DNA of 64,000 bases, taken from positions 48,969,795 to 49,033,794 of the forward strand of contig NC_089498.1 in assembly GCF_036850765.1 (NCBI RefSeq), written 5' to 3'. The position numbers and the translations under genes were made by a program. The notes beneath the pieces are model-generated. The model was not told the DNA's origin. It made no database searches and saw nothing but the letters and a program-made list of their open reading frames with translations. Positions 1 through 12,689 of this stretch are shown one piece after another. The DNA is from Saccopteryx bilineata (lineage: Eukaryota; Chordata; Mammalia; Chiroptera; Emballonuridae). The number at the start of each line of letters is the position of its first letter. Position 1 is the stretch's first letter.

Positions 1-383
1 AGGAGACTATTAACAAGTGAATGAAAGGAACTTATTGCACAATAAGATGCCCAGGCCTACAAATCTCAGATTTGAGGACTTAGTGCCTTGTGTCAGAAGA
101 AGGGCTGTACAGCTTTGAATCTTCAAATAGGATTAAGAGGCTGATACCTCTGTCCTTCAAGTCTAGAGGCAGCAGAAGAGTTTTAGGATGAATGGGGAAT
201 AAAATGCTCAAGGAAGGAAAAAATATAGCAAACAACTAGAGAGCACAACATTTTCACAGCTCTTTGACAATATTAAGGATGAAGTATTTGAACTCTGAAA
301 AACTGTTGCTTCAAAGTTTAAAAAATAAAATAAAATAGATGAAGGGGGACCAGTGAAGAAAATAATATTTCCTTCATTTTTTT
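1..383. other. Intergenic, nothing recognised
   Basis: AT-rich sequence with no convincing exon, repeat family or RNA gene. Confidence 0.5.
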
Positions 384-400
384 AAGAGGTAAGGAGACTC

Positions 401-576
401 GCCTGACCTGTGGTGGCGCAGTGGATAAAGTGTCGACCTGGAAATGCTGAGGTCGCCGGTTCAAAACCCTGGGCTTGCCTGGTCAAAGCACATATGGGAG
501 TTGATGCTTCCAGCTCTTCCCCCTGTTCTCTCTCTCTCTCTCTCTAATAAAAAAATGAATAAATAAAATTAAAAAT
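401..576 (+). mobile_element. tRNA-derived SINE, short bat type (A-type)
   Basis: The head CCTGACCTGTGGTGGCGCAG and B box GGTTCAAAACC are followed by a CT-rich stretch and an A-rich tail. A 17-base target duplication AAGAGGTAAGGAGACTC flanks it at 384-400 and 577-593. Confidence 0.93.
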
Positions 577-593
577 AAGAGGTAAGGAGACTC

Positions 594-1009
594 ACTAGCA
601 TAGGCCGATGAAGGAACATTGAAAGGGTAAAATGACTCCTTTCCCACCGTAGTCCTACCCCTAAGCTTTTTTCCACATTCGTATTTCCGTTCTGAAGTAT
701 TAAGTGTGCTAAAGTGATTGCATATTTGAACTGATTTTTTTTTCAAAGTCTGATAACAATTTTATTTCTTGAGAATAGAAAATAAAGGGTAAATATAGTA
801 TAAAATCAAGCAAAAATAACAGCCATTTGGCTCTGATATGTAGAATGAAAGAAACAATCATTTCACCTCTCAATTCCAAAGGGGGATATTAGACCATGGG
901 GGTTGGCTCATCCTCATCTCACTAGCCTTAAATGCAGGTCTGCAATTCCGAGAGTTAATAGAGTATGTTACTCTTACTAACATCCATATTTATTAATACA
1001 AATCACTTT
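594..1009. other. Intergenic, nothing recognised
   Basis: No exon-like or repeat signal that I can name. Confidence 0.4.
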
Positions 1010-1556
1010 TTTCACTCCTCACGCAGTAAGACTTTCACTACAAAGCAGCAGAAAACGAAAATGGCGCGTCCTTCACCAAGTTTTAGGAGGGTGTTTGTAA
1101 TTTCCATAAACAGGAATGGCACTTAGTACAGTAACTCCTGCCAAATATTTGACAGATAAAACAGCAACTCAGCTGCCATTTCAAAAACAATGCAGGGCCA
1201 GAGGAGGAAGAAGGACTGGCTTATTTAGTACGTCAGCCCAAATCCCCCCTTGCAACGTTGAGTTCGGGTACAAACATTCTAAGGAGTTGTGGTGCCACTC
1301 CAATCCACAAACAGAGGAAACTGTCTTGTACCAGCAGATGCAGCAAAGTCAGTGACTTTTGCCCCAGGCCCTTTGATTATTTTATATACCCCTGTGCCCT
1401 ATCCCTCCCTTGGGGCTGAACCTCTGTAGGGCTGACACCCTTTGTTGGTCTCAGCTAGCTTGCACCCAGGCCTCTTTAAAATAAACTTTCCTTTTGGAAC
1501 ACACTAGCCTTACATTTTCGGTTTGGCCCATGGTTTCTGCCTTTCACAATTTGGTC
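1010..1556 (+). repeat. Probable endogenous retrovirus LTR, degraded
   Basis: A locally CpG-containing stretch includes a pyrimidine-rich 3' part, AATAAA near 1480, then a short segment ending TTTCACA, as in ERV1-type LTRs with R and U5. No internal retroviral genes are visible next to it, so it is probably solitary. The 5' boundary is uncertain. Confidence 0.45.
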
Positions 1557-1560
1557 CCAC

Positions 1561-4500
1561 ATTTCCCTGCAGATAGATGACCTTGCTCATAAGAAAGAAT
1601 ACACATGCTCAAGGCTATTGGAATGAAACAATAAAGGGTTTTCAGTAAATGCTAAACATTTAAAAAAACATTTTCCAAATATTACTTTCTAAGCCCTTAG
1701 ATGCACAGCCCTGAAGAAAGTTCTCTTAAATCCTTAAAAGTATCTGTCACTAAACATTTCCCAGGTATAGACTTGTGATTTCACCTTTCACTGAGCTGAG
1801 ATTCAAATACAGTAATGTCTGTGTTGTAAATGCTACTACAGCTTTCTGACAGGGAAAACTCAGTGTAACATACCTAGAAACACCACAATATATCCATCTC
1901 CTCTTTCTGGAATGGTAACATTATACTCTTGCTAGCTCTTGCTTAACTTGATAGAATCTTAACACAACGTTCATCACCAACATGTAAAGTTTTGTACCTC
2001 CAAATATGTCCCATGTCTCACTGAAATACTGTGACTCAGGCTCTGCAAATAGATCAATAGTCATTACCTGAGCTCTCTGGGGATTTGTCTTCAAGTCCTG
2101 ACAACTTCAGGTGATCCAGCTCCTTCCAGAGGCAGCTGTCAGTGGAGCATGCTCTGTTTTCAACAGCCTGAAAGGTGTTGCAACCAGAAATTTCTCAACG
2201 GAAGCAGATTAATCATGACTTCAAATACAACAAATGCCACCCAGGCAACCTTGTTAGGTTAGTTCTTAGGCAGTGATGAAAAAAGAGTTGCAATGGGCTA
2301 AAATCCCTGTTCCTGCAAAGCTAGTTCCAGAGTTCTGAGCCTCAAGGGTTAGATGAATTGGAAGCTTCATGGCAGAACACACTCTCAGTTCAGAAAACAG
2401 TTTTCACCCAGGGAAGGATGCAATAATCCAGTCATATAAGTATCCCTGTAAAATGCATAATCACCCTGCATCATCCAACTGCAACACCTATCACACTATT
2501 CATTTCCAATTAATGCTTTGCTTCTCCTAAATTTCCTCTACCTTGTGTAAATTGGGTATTTGAACTGGTGGAAAATGTATCCAATTCTCTCAACTGAAGC
2601 AAGAAAGACAGAGTCTCTCAGTCAAGATCTCCAGCTAGCTAAAGGCAAAAACAGGCTCCCTCCCCCAACCCCCCAAACCAGTTTCTTTTCTACCACTCAA
2701 GCAACTGCTGCATCTGCACTGAGTGGAGGCTTGGTGTTAGATAGATAACCTATAAGGAATTTGAGAACTGTATACATTTCTATTTTTTATTTTCATAATT
2801 TTGAGTCTGCAGATCTAATTTGGTAAAAACTCATCCAACCAAACTTTTAATATAGTTTTGAAACTAACATTTTACATGCATAAAAGTCATCTGAGGAAAA
2901 GAAACAGTATTTCTGTTTTTCAGAAAGAAAACACTTTCTGAATTTTCTTCATTTCCTTAGGCATGTCTATGTCCATTCTGAGCACAGATGGCTGCAAATA
3001 CACCCAAATCACAACTTGCATTTTAGTCAGACCAAGACTTAATGGCATGAGGCTGATGTAAATATCTTCAAGTTTCTTTTCAGTATCAATTCCTAATTAC
3101 ATGTAAGGCAATTTGATTCAAAATTGTAGTTGGAATGGGTTACTATTTTCACAACACAAAATACAATGGAGTAAATGTGAAGATTTAATTGGTTTTATTA
3201 AGTGATTCATGAATTGGACAGCATCCCAAGATAGCATCTTGTCAGCTAAGTTAGAAAGGTGCTCCAGGGGTGTCCGCAGTGGAAGGCTTTCATAGGAAGC
3301 AGGGTGGGACTGGAAGCAGGGAGAAAAAATATTCTTAAACCATCTTTTTTAGGGGATGATACCAGCAAGGTTTTTATCATGCAGATTACCTCTTTTTCTT
3401 TTGAGGAGTAGATGGGTTAAGGGTGTCCATGTGACAGATTACCTTACTAGTACTGACCAGAAAATTCCAAACTGGTTGATTAAGTTTACATGTCTGGTGA
3501 AAGTTGAAACTGTAATTAGGTCCGGTATTAAATCTAGGTTTGCTGTCATGGGGATTAACACAAGTGATGTTATTTTGGGCCTGTAGTTTTCTTTTTAACA
3601 CTATTAATAGTTTCAGCAGTTTAATTACAATTTTATGAAGATTTATTTGCTCTATCAGAAACATTTTATATCCCTATGTTTTTAACAGGCTATTTCATTT
3701 ACATAATAATACATTCTACCAGCATGCCATTTTGAATCTCTAAAGAGAAACAAAGCCACTTGGAAAAATAGTTCATGTGTCAGCAACATAGAAATAACTA
3801 GAATCTAGTCTATGCTAGAAAATCAGGTGTTCTTGGACAATAGAAACAGAAAGGTAGATTTTTTATGTATTGCATGTTTGGTGCTTTATTATTTTACCAA
3901 AAGGGGTGTTTTTTTTTAAAGTTTTCAAATCCAGAACTTATTTCTATTTTAAAATAATCGAGAGACTTAAAAAATGCCCAAAGATGTCCTGGTTTCATAT
4001 AAAATCATACTGAAGTGGGGTCTGTCAGTTTCTACATTACTAAGGCATCAATTTGATCCTTGCTAATGAAACTCCAGATAATTCTACTAGTTGGGTCATG
4101 GTGATTTCCTGTAACTCCAAGTATTTTTCAGAAATGACCAGCTGTTCACAAACAATAAAAAATTTAATGACAGAAATAACGACGGAATGTCTGCAGATTC
4201 TATGTGAATATTCTTTCTGCGTTATTCTGCATTGATATCAGGACCAGTGATTATAAATCGGAGTAGTAGAGATCGTGATGAGTGTCATCTGCAAAGACTG
4301 GTTTAAATGGAGCTCTTTCAGAACAGAAACCGGGAAACATCCTTCACGATGAAATACCAAAAAACCAAAAGATTTTTGCAATGCATCTTCACTCTTCCAA
4401 AATCCAAATCCTTGTACTTCAGAGACTTTTATTGTGAATAAGTTACTCGTCCATATAAGGGCTCTCTGCTGTTGTGTTTATTTAATTTAACATTTGTTCC

Positions 4501-4590
4501 TAATCCCCACTATCAAACATTCAACACCCCTTTTATCCTAAAATATCATTGTAACATATCATTGTAAAGTATATGGTACATAAGATTTTC
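1561..4590. other. Long intergenic stretch without recognised features
   Basis: About 3 kb of AT-rich sequence. Short open frames lack codon bias, splice context or similarity to proteins I know. Old unrecognisable repeats are likely. Confidence 0.5.
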
Positions 4591-4596
4591 ATATGG

Positions 4597-4740
4597 TAAT
4601 TTATTTACTTATTTTAAATAAGAGAGAGGAGATTAAGAAAGGGAAAGAGGAGCAGAAAGCATCAATTTGTAGTAGTTGCTTCTAATATGTGCCTTGACTG
4701 GGCAAGCCTGGGGTTTCCAACCAGCGACCTCATCAGGTGG
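4597..4740 (-). mobile_element. A-type bat SINE, minus orientation
   Basis: An AT-rich tail (ATTTACTTATTTTAAATAAG), a GA-rich block, and the reverse complement of the SINE body (GTGCCTTGACTGGGCAAGCC) are present. The head is truncated near 4740. Confidence 0.8.
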
Positions 4741-4956
4741 TATTTTATAAATTTCATTCTGTTTCCTACTTGTCCAACTTTATACTATACTTGTGAATAA
4801 GACTGGCAACATAAAATGTGGAGGCCAGTGCAAAATGAAAATTCAGGGCCCATGTCAACAAATTATTAGGAATTTCAAGATGAGGATAGCTGAGTAGTAA
4901 ACAAAGTGTGATGCCCTGTGCTGTTGTATATATCACACATCTATCAAGTCAGCTCA

Positions 4957-5440
4957 TTTGAAAGAACATAGCATGTACATACATGCGGTTTGTTTTTCCT
5001 TGTCCCATAGAATTCCACAATATCCATTTTTAAAGTATCCCATCTCTCAGGGACAGACCATTTTATTTCCTCAAATTTCTCACCCTAACAAGCATCAACA
5101 TTTACACTTTCCATTATGGAAATGTGTGAGAATTTCTTTGAGACAGATTTCTAAGAATAAGATCTTTAGGTCATAAGTCATATGGTTGCTCAATTTTGCC
5201 ATGTGTTGCCAGATTTTTCTAGAATGGGTTGTATACTCCCATCAACAGTGCTGAAAGTGCCTATTTCCCAATCTATTTATTATGCTAATTGTAATGTAAT
5301 TATGTCTGTCAATCTGCCATTTTTCTATGTATCTCATCTGTGGTTAAACTAATTAAACAAAAATCATTTTTGTTTAAATATTTACTTTTACATTCATATT
5401 TAGAATCTTCTGTAATGTTATTTCCCAACCCCTAGATCTC
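4957..5440 (-). mobile_element. Old L1 fragment, minus orientation
   Basis: The segment reads like the reverse complement of a mammalian L1 3' region: TCATATGGTTGCTCAATTTT, then CCATCAACAGTGCTGAAAGT and CCTATTTCCC. Divergence is high. Confidence 0.55.
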
Positions 5441-5827
5441 AAGATAACAGGGCGAAGCTGCTTTCCACTCCCCCATCTTAGCAGTGGCTTTAGAACCCTC
5501 AAGGAGGGTGAGACTTATCTTGCTCCTTTGCTTCTCCTTCCTGCCTTACCATGTTGGACAGGTAGATGTTCCTTCAGGAACATGTCCTCTTCCTCTTTCA
5601 TCAGAATTTCTAAGATCTCCGAAGTATTAGGGCAGAGCATGGGAAAGAACAGGGTAATTCCTGTTTGACTCATGCTGTAGGCTGATGTTGATACCGATGA
5701 CTAATGTTAGAGAGGTTTAAAGAGAATGCAACATTTATAGAATGAAGTGAAGGTGGGTTCCCAGTCTGAACACATTTTAAAATCCATGCCTTCAGAGGAT
5801 GTAAAGGGCAATAAAAATGCTCTGTAG
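5441..5827. other. Intergenic, nothing recognised
   Basis: No feature can be named in this stretch. Confidence 0.4.
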
Positions 5828-6110
5828 AACACTATAATGACATATACAGTCATTATGCATTTGTCCAAACCCATAGAATGTACAACACCAAGAGTGATCC
5901 TTAATATAAACTGTGGACTGTGGGTGATTATGATGTGTCTATATAGGTTTATCCATTGTAACAAATGGACCACTCTGGTGGCAGATGTTGATAATGGGGG
6001 TGCTATGCATGCCTGGGAAAAAGGGCTATATGGGAATTTTCTATACCTTCCTCTCCATTCTGTTGTAAACATAAAACTGCTCTAAAATTGTGTTAATAAA
6101 AGTTTGTGCC
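5828..6110 (+). mobile_element. Old L1 3'-end fragment
   Basis: The segment has GTTGATAATGGGGGTGCTAT, then TATATGGGAATTTTCTATAC and AAACTGCTCTAAAA with an AATAAAAG end, matching the 3' terminus of older mammalian L1 subfamilies. Confidence 0.7.
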
Positions 6111-6746
6111 TTTAAGTCTAAACTAGGAAGTTGGCATTGTTTCACCTAGGAGGTTAAATTCGTTGATGTTTGCTCAGTGACTCTGACTATTTTGGTTTAT
6201 TGCTTTAGTGTACTTTTCCTCGAGGCTTGAATTTGTGAGTTTACTTGGTAAAAAACTAGACTAGCAGTGAGGTTTAACATTTCAATTTTAAGGATTGTAA
6301 GCCTCCATTGCTGTGCTCTGAAGATCTTCAGTGTATGCCTGTGTGTATATGTGTCTAGTATCTTAAATGCCTGGAGTATACTGGGGATTATGAATCGGGC
6401 AAAACCAGGCCCATGGACAAGAAAAACATCAAAATTTAACTAGTTCTGCTAATGATTGTAGTAACTTTTTAAGGCATACAATTTTCCTAGAGAACAAGTG
6501 TTTAATTAAAAAAAAACACTGAAGATCTTACAGTATTTTGTTGAATCTTAATATCCTCATTTGTAAAATATTCCCTTTTTATATTATATACTCCTAAAAA
6601 GAGAAAACAATGTCAATCTTATTTGTAAGACATCAGCAATTATAAGAAGCATTCAGACTACAGAGATAGAAAAATAGAAAAAAACATGTTGAAATTAATG
6701 AAATATAGTTTACTACAATGTTGGGACCACAAAATCTCTGTAAGGC

Positions 6747-6900
6747 CCTGGCTGGATAGCTCGGTTGGTTAGAATGTCATCCCGAAGTGAAGAGGTTGCC
6801 AGTTTGATTCCTTCTCAAGGCACATACAAGAGCAGATTGATGTTCCTCTCTCTCTCTCTCCCCCCTCCTCTCACTAAAATCAATAAGTAAAAATAAAAAG
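6747..6900 (+). mobile_element. VES-like bat SINE (D-type)
   Basis: The head CCCTGGCTGGATAGCTCGGT is followed by B box GTTTGATTCC, a CT-rich run and an A-rich tail. This is the classical VES form derived from a tRNA. Confidence 0.85.
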
Positions 6901-7104
6901 AAATCTTTGTAAGAATTTTCTTTATGATTTAGATTTATCAATTGGTTAAAACACTCACATGCTTTAGTATATCATGAAGTGAAATCACCTGAAAACCCCA
7001 AAGAGCTCTTCTTAAAATTTTATAGGGGTTTTAAGAGGACATAGTTATTACAAACAGAGTACTGAGACTGATAACCCTAATAATTCTAATTGTCACCAAA
7101 ACTC

Positions 7105-7205
7105 TGCTTCATGGATATTATAAAGTCCATTTTACAGGTTAGGAAACTGAAATTCAGTGAAGTTATAACATGTTTAAATAACAAGTTGATGGAGAATAAA
7201 TAATA
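7105..7205 (+). repeat. MIR fragment
   Basis: CCATTTTACAGGTTAGGAAA and CTGAAATTCAGTGAAGTTAT match the conserved core side of MIR elements. Confidence 0.65.
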
Positions 7206-7289
7206 TGACATTTAACAAGACATTTAATTCATAGAGCACCAAATGCCTGAATTATCTTATTTTGCAGATATTTTATATTTTGCTATAGG

Positions 7290-8708
7290 TCTCATAGTTC
7301 CGGATGTCAAATTATACTATAAAACTATAGTAATCAAAACATTATGGTACTGGCATAAAAACAGGCAAACAGATTGATGGAACAGAATCAAGAGCCCAGA
7401 AGTAAACCCAATTGTGTATGGTCAAGAAATATGTGACAGGAAAACCAAGATACTCAAGAGAGAAAAAACAGCCTTTTCAACAAATAGTGCTGGAAAGATC
7501 AGATATTTACATGTAAAAGAGTAAAACTAAATTCCTTTATTACATCACTAATAAAAATTAACTCAAAGTAGGTTAAAGACTTAAATGTAAGACCTAAAAT
7601 CATAAAACCTAGATTTTACATAGGGAAAAAATACTTGACATGAGTCTTAGCAATGACTTTTTGGATATAATACCTAAAGGACAAGCAACAAAATAAAAGG
7701 CAAAGAATTGTGACTACATCAAACTAAAAAGCTTCTGCACAGCAAAAGAAACAATCAGCAAAGTGAAAAGTCAGCCTAAAGAGTGGGAAAAATATTTCAA
7801 ATCACATAGCTAATAAGGGTTAATATCAAAACTATATTTAAAAATTTATATAATGCAATAGTAAAAACCCAAGTAATCCAATTAGAAAATGGATAAAGGA
7901 CATGAATAGACATTTTTCCAAAGAAGATATACAACTGGCCAACAAACACATGAAAAGATGCTCAATATCATTAGTCATTAGTGAAATGCAAATGAAAGCC
8001 ACACAATGAGCTATTACTTTGGGACTGTTAATGTGGTTATCATTAAAAAGATAAGAGATAACCAATGCTGGTGAGAGTTAGAGAAAACTAACCCTTCGGC
8101 ACTGTTGGTGGAATTGTAAATTGGTACAGCCACTATAAGGATCCTCAAAAAACTAAGTAGAACTACTAAGAAATTCTACTTCTGGGAATATAGCTAAAGG
8201 AAATGAAAACTAACTTAAAAAGGTATCTGCACCTCATTTCATGTTTACAGCAGCATTATTTACAAGAGGCAAGCTATGAAAATAACCTAAATGTCCATCC
8301 ACAGATAAATCCATAAAGAAGTTATGGTATACAAATATACAATGTATTATTATTATTATTCATTGATAAAAAATTGCCATTTGAGACATCATAGGTCCTT
8401 TTTATAAAAACCTCCCACTTTCGCAGTGCTGGTCAACCTGGTCCCTCCTACCCACTAGTGGACTTCCAGCTTTCATGGTGGACCAGTCACAGTGCTTTTT
8501 GGTTGCTCCGCAACAGCCCACTAGTGGGCGGGAGGGACCAGGTTGACCAGCACTGCAAAAGTGGGTGGTTTTTATAAAAAGGTTCACCATCATGGCCATA
8601 GATGGAACTTGAGGACAGTATGCTAAGTGAAATAAGTCAGACAGAGGAAGATAAATGCTATAGAATCTCACATATGAAATCTAAAAATATATTTTAAAAA
8701 ACTAAACT
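7290..8708 (+). mobile_element. Old L1 ORF2 3' fragment, interrupted by a MITE
   Basis: Degraded L1 ORF2 C-terminal coding sequence reads in plus orientation (TGGTACTGGCATAAAAACAG; AAGATGCTCAATATCATTAG; AATGTCCATCCACAGATAAA) with many stops. It is split by a DNA transposon at 8393-8585 and resumes at CATCATGGCCATAGATGGAA. Confidence 0.85.
8393..8585. mobile_element. Palindromic hAT-like MITE, copy 1
   Basis: The left arm (CTTTTTATAAAAACCTCCCA, then CAGTGCTGGTCAACCTGGTC) is the inverted repeat of the right arm (GACCAGGTTGACCAGCACTG, then TGGTTTTTATAAAAAGG). It sits inside an L1; the flanks GACATCAT and ACCATCAT look like an eroded 8-base target duplication, which would suit a hAT element. No transposase is encoded. 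A second copy lies at 56395-56586. Confidence 0.8.
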
Positions 8709-8714
8709 CATAAA

Positions 8715-9530
8715 AAAGGGATCAGGCATTTTAATGCTAAGAGTTTAGGGCACAATAAAGGCTTATTTAAGACTTGGACAAAAGATTATTCCTCAAATAG
8801 CATTAGGACAATTGACTAAATATTTGAAACAAAACAAAGCTAACTACTTGCCTCATTCCTAATACCAAAAGAAATGTTATTTGAACTAAGAATTTAGATG
8901 TAAAACACAACAATACGAAACGGGAAGGAAATGCAGGTAAATATTTTTATAGTATCTAAGTGAGAAAGGGTTTTTTAAATATGATATCAAAGGCAGAAAT
9001 CAATAAATTATCAATTGATTATACTACATAAAATTTCAGTAATTCTACATTCCTAAAAGCACTGTAAAAAAACCATCAAAATAATGAATTTAGAAAAATA
9101 TTTGCAACCTATATAATACCCAAAGAGTTAACAATTTTTATATAGAAGGAGTACTCCTGGCTGTGTACTCAGTTGGTTAGACGAGCATTGCCCAGAAGTG
9201 CAAAGGTTGCCAGTTCAATACCTCGGCAGGGTACATACAGGAACAGATCAATGTACGAGAAGCAACTACTATGAATTGATGCTACCTGCTCCTCCCCCCA
9301 TTTCTCCCTCACCTCTCTCTTTCTCTTCTTGTTAAAATTAAAAAAAAAAAATTTAATTAAGAAGTTTAGGGACCAGCAAATAAAAGACAAGCACTTCATT
9401 TGAAAAATAGAAAGAGTTTAGCTATGAAAAATATATATTTATCACTTGTGAAACCATACATATAAATGAATGTTCAAAATTTGTTATTAATCACAGAAGG
9501 GCAAAATCAAACATTAAGAAAGCACATTCT
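8715..9530 (+). mobile_element. Old L1 ORF2 fragment
   Basis: Sequence such as GGACAATTGACTAAATATTT, ACCTATATAATACCCAAAGA and AAGCACTTCATTTGAAAAAT resembles L1 ORF2 with heavy decay. A D-type SINE interrupts it at about 9156-9365. Confidence 0.5.
9156..9365 (+). mobile_element. VES-like bat SINE (D-type), diverged
   Basis: CTGGCTGTGTACTCAGTTGG head, GTTGCCAGTTCAATACCTCG B-box region, CT-rich block, then an A-rich tail. Confidence 0.75.
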
Positions 9531-9705
9531 TGCCTGACCTGTGGTGGCGTAGTCGGTAAAGTGTTTACCTGGAATACTGAGGTCGCCCGTTCAAAACCTT
9601 GCACTTGTCTGGTCAAGGCACATATGGGAGTTGATGCTTCCTGCTCCTCCTCCCTTTCTCTCTCTCTTTCTCTCTCTCTTCTACAAAATGAATGATAAAA
9701 TTAGC
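9531..9705 (+). mobile_element. A-type bat SINE
   Basis: The head GCCTGACCTGTGGTGGCGTA is followed by CCTGGAATACTGAGGTCGCC, a CT-rich tail and AAAATGAATGATAAAATT. Confidence 0.88.
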
Positions 9706-9950
9706 TCATGTAAAGCATAATGCTAATGTCTGATGGGTGTCAGTGGCCTTGGCAGAGAAAGTGGCTGAGGTCTGGGAGGCAGGTGAGGTTGAGAGAAAGC
9801 GAGGAGTCACATACACTTGCCTATAATATGACCTCAAGTTACATGTGCAATGTGGGCTGACAAGGGAGAGTGGATGACCGCTCATCTCAGCCCCTTCCAG
9901 CCCTGACTTGTAAGGCCATTTGAAACCATTACACTAAACAAGCAAAGTGT

Positions 9951-10900
9951 AACTAGAGCAACCTCATTTTTGTTTCTTACTGCTTCTACAAATCGGCCAG
10001 ATGGGACTAACTATTCCCCTGTCTGGACGAAAACTCAGGAAAACCCCATGACTTCTCTGAAGAATAATCACATTTCAATCTTGATTTAAAATGAAAATGT
10101 CTCCACCTTCCCAACGTGGGCCTGTGTCAGAGCAACCTCAGGTCAGAAGCCTGCATTAGGAGAAGGGGTATGTATGCTGGCTCACAGGTCCTCTCCACCC
10201 AGTGCTTCCACCCTTCCTCTTCCAGCTTTCTAACTGTGGCTTCTGATCTCACCTGAGTTGTTGTGACACAGAAAAAAAAAAAAAGGGGGAGCAAGTTGTT
10301 ACAGATTGTCCATCAGTGCATTCTCGACTTGATTGTATATAAACTGAGCCTTATGGGGGATTCTTTGGAGAATCCTAGCTGTAGCTGCATGGACTAAGCC
10401 CATGTACCTCTCTATTCTAGATGCTTACTGACCTGGTTATAACTACAGCCTCTTTCTGCCGATGGTTTTCAGTCTTCTAGGCAGTCTTCCAGGACAAGTT
10501 CAAAGACAAACATATAATGACTGTCTTTCCTTGGGTCACTTTTTTTTTTAAAGTGAGAGGAGGAGAGACTTCTCACCCCAGCCCCCCGTCTTCAGGAATG
10601 AACTTTCTGCATGCAATTTCCACAGCCAGAGTCATTTACAAGGATGCAGCCTTGAGATAGGTGTGTTGAGGCCATCTGGACTGAATATATGACTGAACCC
10701 AGGTAAGGCCTCTTAGAAACTTTTAAGATTCTACCAGGTGCGTGCTGAGATTTGCTCACGAGGCTGCCAAGACAAACCTCTTTATGTAAGTTCTCATGCT
10801 TATTAAACTTTTCACCTACCAATCTGGACGGTCTTCCACTTTCGATGGTCTCTCTTTGCCCTCTGTTTCCTGGGGCCAGTGTACGAACCAGCAATGTTTG
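9951..10900 (+). repeat. LTR-like segment(s)
   Basis: This stretch has a TATA-like TGTATATAAACTGAGCC near 10335 and an R/U5-like end at 10700-10890 (GTAAGTTCTCATGCTTATTA; CTCTCTTTGCCCTCTGTTTC). The latter resembles 15170-15310 in order and wording, so the two are related LTRs. Boundaries and family are uncertain. Confidence 0.4.
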
Positions 10901-11104
10901 GTAATCTAGGTGATAAAATGTTTTCTCCTACCTTTATTGCAAATTGTGCGTGAGAGCCTAGACCTTTCACTTTGCAGTATTGTTTCAGTTGCTCTGGCTT
11001 TGAACAAAGCCTCTAATTTCCTAACAACCAAAATGCTCTCCCCAGGGTCTTTGCCTGAAATTCTCATTTTAACACCCCAAAAACTATTATAAATCTAAGA
11101 GCTT

Positions 11105-11216
11105 AAAGTTAATTTTAGCCCAGTGAAACCCATTTTGGACTTCTGTTTAACATAATAAATTTGTGTTGTGTTAAGTGACTAAGTCAGTGGTGTTCAGCAA
11201 TAGAAAACTAACACAT
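11105..11216 (+). repeat. MaLR-type LTR end fragment
   Basis: TTTTGGACTTCTGTTTAACA, then AATAAATTTGTGTTGTGTTA and AGCAATAGAAAACTAACAC, matches the 3' end of MLT1-like LTRs. Confidence 0.55.
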
Positions 11217-11219
11217 TAT

Positions 11220-11223
<4 letters not shown>

Positions 11224-11283
<60 letters not shown>
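11224..11283 (+). repeat. Compound (GT)n(AT)n microsatellite
   Basis: Uninterrupted GT dinucleotides pass directly into TA dinucleotides. Confidence 0.97.
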
Positions 11284-11388
11284 TCCCACTAGATTCTGAG
11301 CTCTTTAAACATAGGCATATTGTTTAGCTCAAGTGTAATAAAGTATAAGAATGTATAAGGTATTAAATAAAGTTTGCCCAACTTGAGT

Positions 11389-11418
11389 TATTTATTTATT
11401 TATTTATTTATTTATTTT
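11389..11418 (+). repeat. (TTTA)n microsatellite
   Basis: Perfect tetranucleotide repeat. Confidence 0.95.
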
Positions 11419-11588
11419 TCTTCTTAATTGTGAGCTCAGATCAAGTGTAGAAACCTTCATAATTACAAAGGTCAGTAGTAAAACATTTTCATCATTGCTC
11501 AGAACTGATCAGCCTTTCATACACATATGTCCCCCACCCCCTGAATCTTATTCATTCATCAGCAAGTCCTTAGTAGCCACACTCACCG

Positions 11589-11589
<1 letters not shown>

Positions 11590-11620
<31 letters not shown>
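11590..11620 (+). repeat. (CA)n microsatellite
   Basis: Perfect dinucleotide run of about 15 units. Confidence 0.97.
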
Positions 11621-11622
<2 letters not shown>

Positions 11623-12449
11623 TAAATTAATTTATACTTTTGCTTCTCAGAACTACAGAGATCATGCATCAAGTAGACTAGAGGGTCTTCTGATGCTCAG
11701 ATTTGGCTATTTTCATCACTGAAGAGTTTTTTAAAGAGGGTAAGTATGTATCCAATGCATTAACAACCATATTAGTTTTCTGAAGTACCAATAATAAAAA
11801 TGTTTATCCCTTTTCTTTAATTGTTTGCATGTACACCGATAGTTTTATTGAACTTTCACTTTTTCTTTATTCTCGTTGTCCATCTTTCTCATATAAAATT
11901 TCTTCATAGAATAATAGAGTTTCAGAACTCATGGGATCTTTTGAGGTTATGTTTCATAGTTCCTAAATTAAAGAAAGCTTGCAATTAAGAAGTTAGGATT
12001 AATTGAAAGTCTATAACAGAACTAAGGCTAGAACCAATTTCCTGCCCAGTATTAATTTTATTAAATTACTGTCTTCCTTTACTGGAAGTCACAAAGAACA
12101 TTACATGTATATATGTAAATATCCATGTTACACACAGACACAGAGTATTTACAGAAAATCCCGATTTCAGAGATTATGAAGTGATTATCTTTGGGGTACC
12201 ACTTTTTTTCCAGCCAACCACAAACACACAGGTGAATACAATATTAATGGCAAGCTTTTCTTATGTTAGGTCTGGATTTATAGAGTGTGAGCTTCCTTGT
12301 TATGTTATATAATTTATACACGTAACATGGATTCTTTTTAATATATCAAATATTACAAGAAAACAGTATTTTAAAAAGGATTTACTCATTTTGAACATAG
12401 TTTAGTGGTAGAGGTTTAAAATGCACACAAATAATTCTAACAAAGTGCA

Positions 12450-12652
12450 GAAAGTTTTTTTTAAATTTGTTTATTGATTTTAGAGAGAGAGAGGATGGGA
12501 GAGACAGAGAAAGAGACGTTGAGTTGTTGTTCCTCTTAATTGTGCACTCATCTCACCAGTGGCTTCCCATATGTATCTTTACCAGGGATCGAACCCACAA
12601 CCCTGGTGCAATGGGTCAACTATCCAACCAAGCAAGCTACCTTGCCAGGGCT
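12450..12652 (-). mobile_element. VES-like bat SINE (D-type), minus orientation
   Basis: The T-rich tail comes first, then a GA-rich block, ACCAGGGATCGAACCCACAA (antisense B box) and TTGCCAGGGCT (antisense head). Confidence 0.85.
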
Positions 12653-12689
12653 TTTTTCTTTTTTAGATTCAGATAAGTGCCATGGTTGC

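Noticed and set aside
5707..6085. Opposed open frames of 121 and 82 residues
   Set aside because: They lie in an old L1 3' end, with no splice context.
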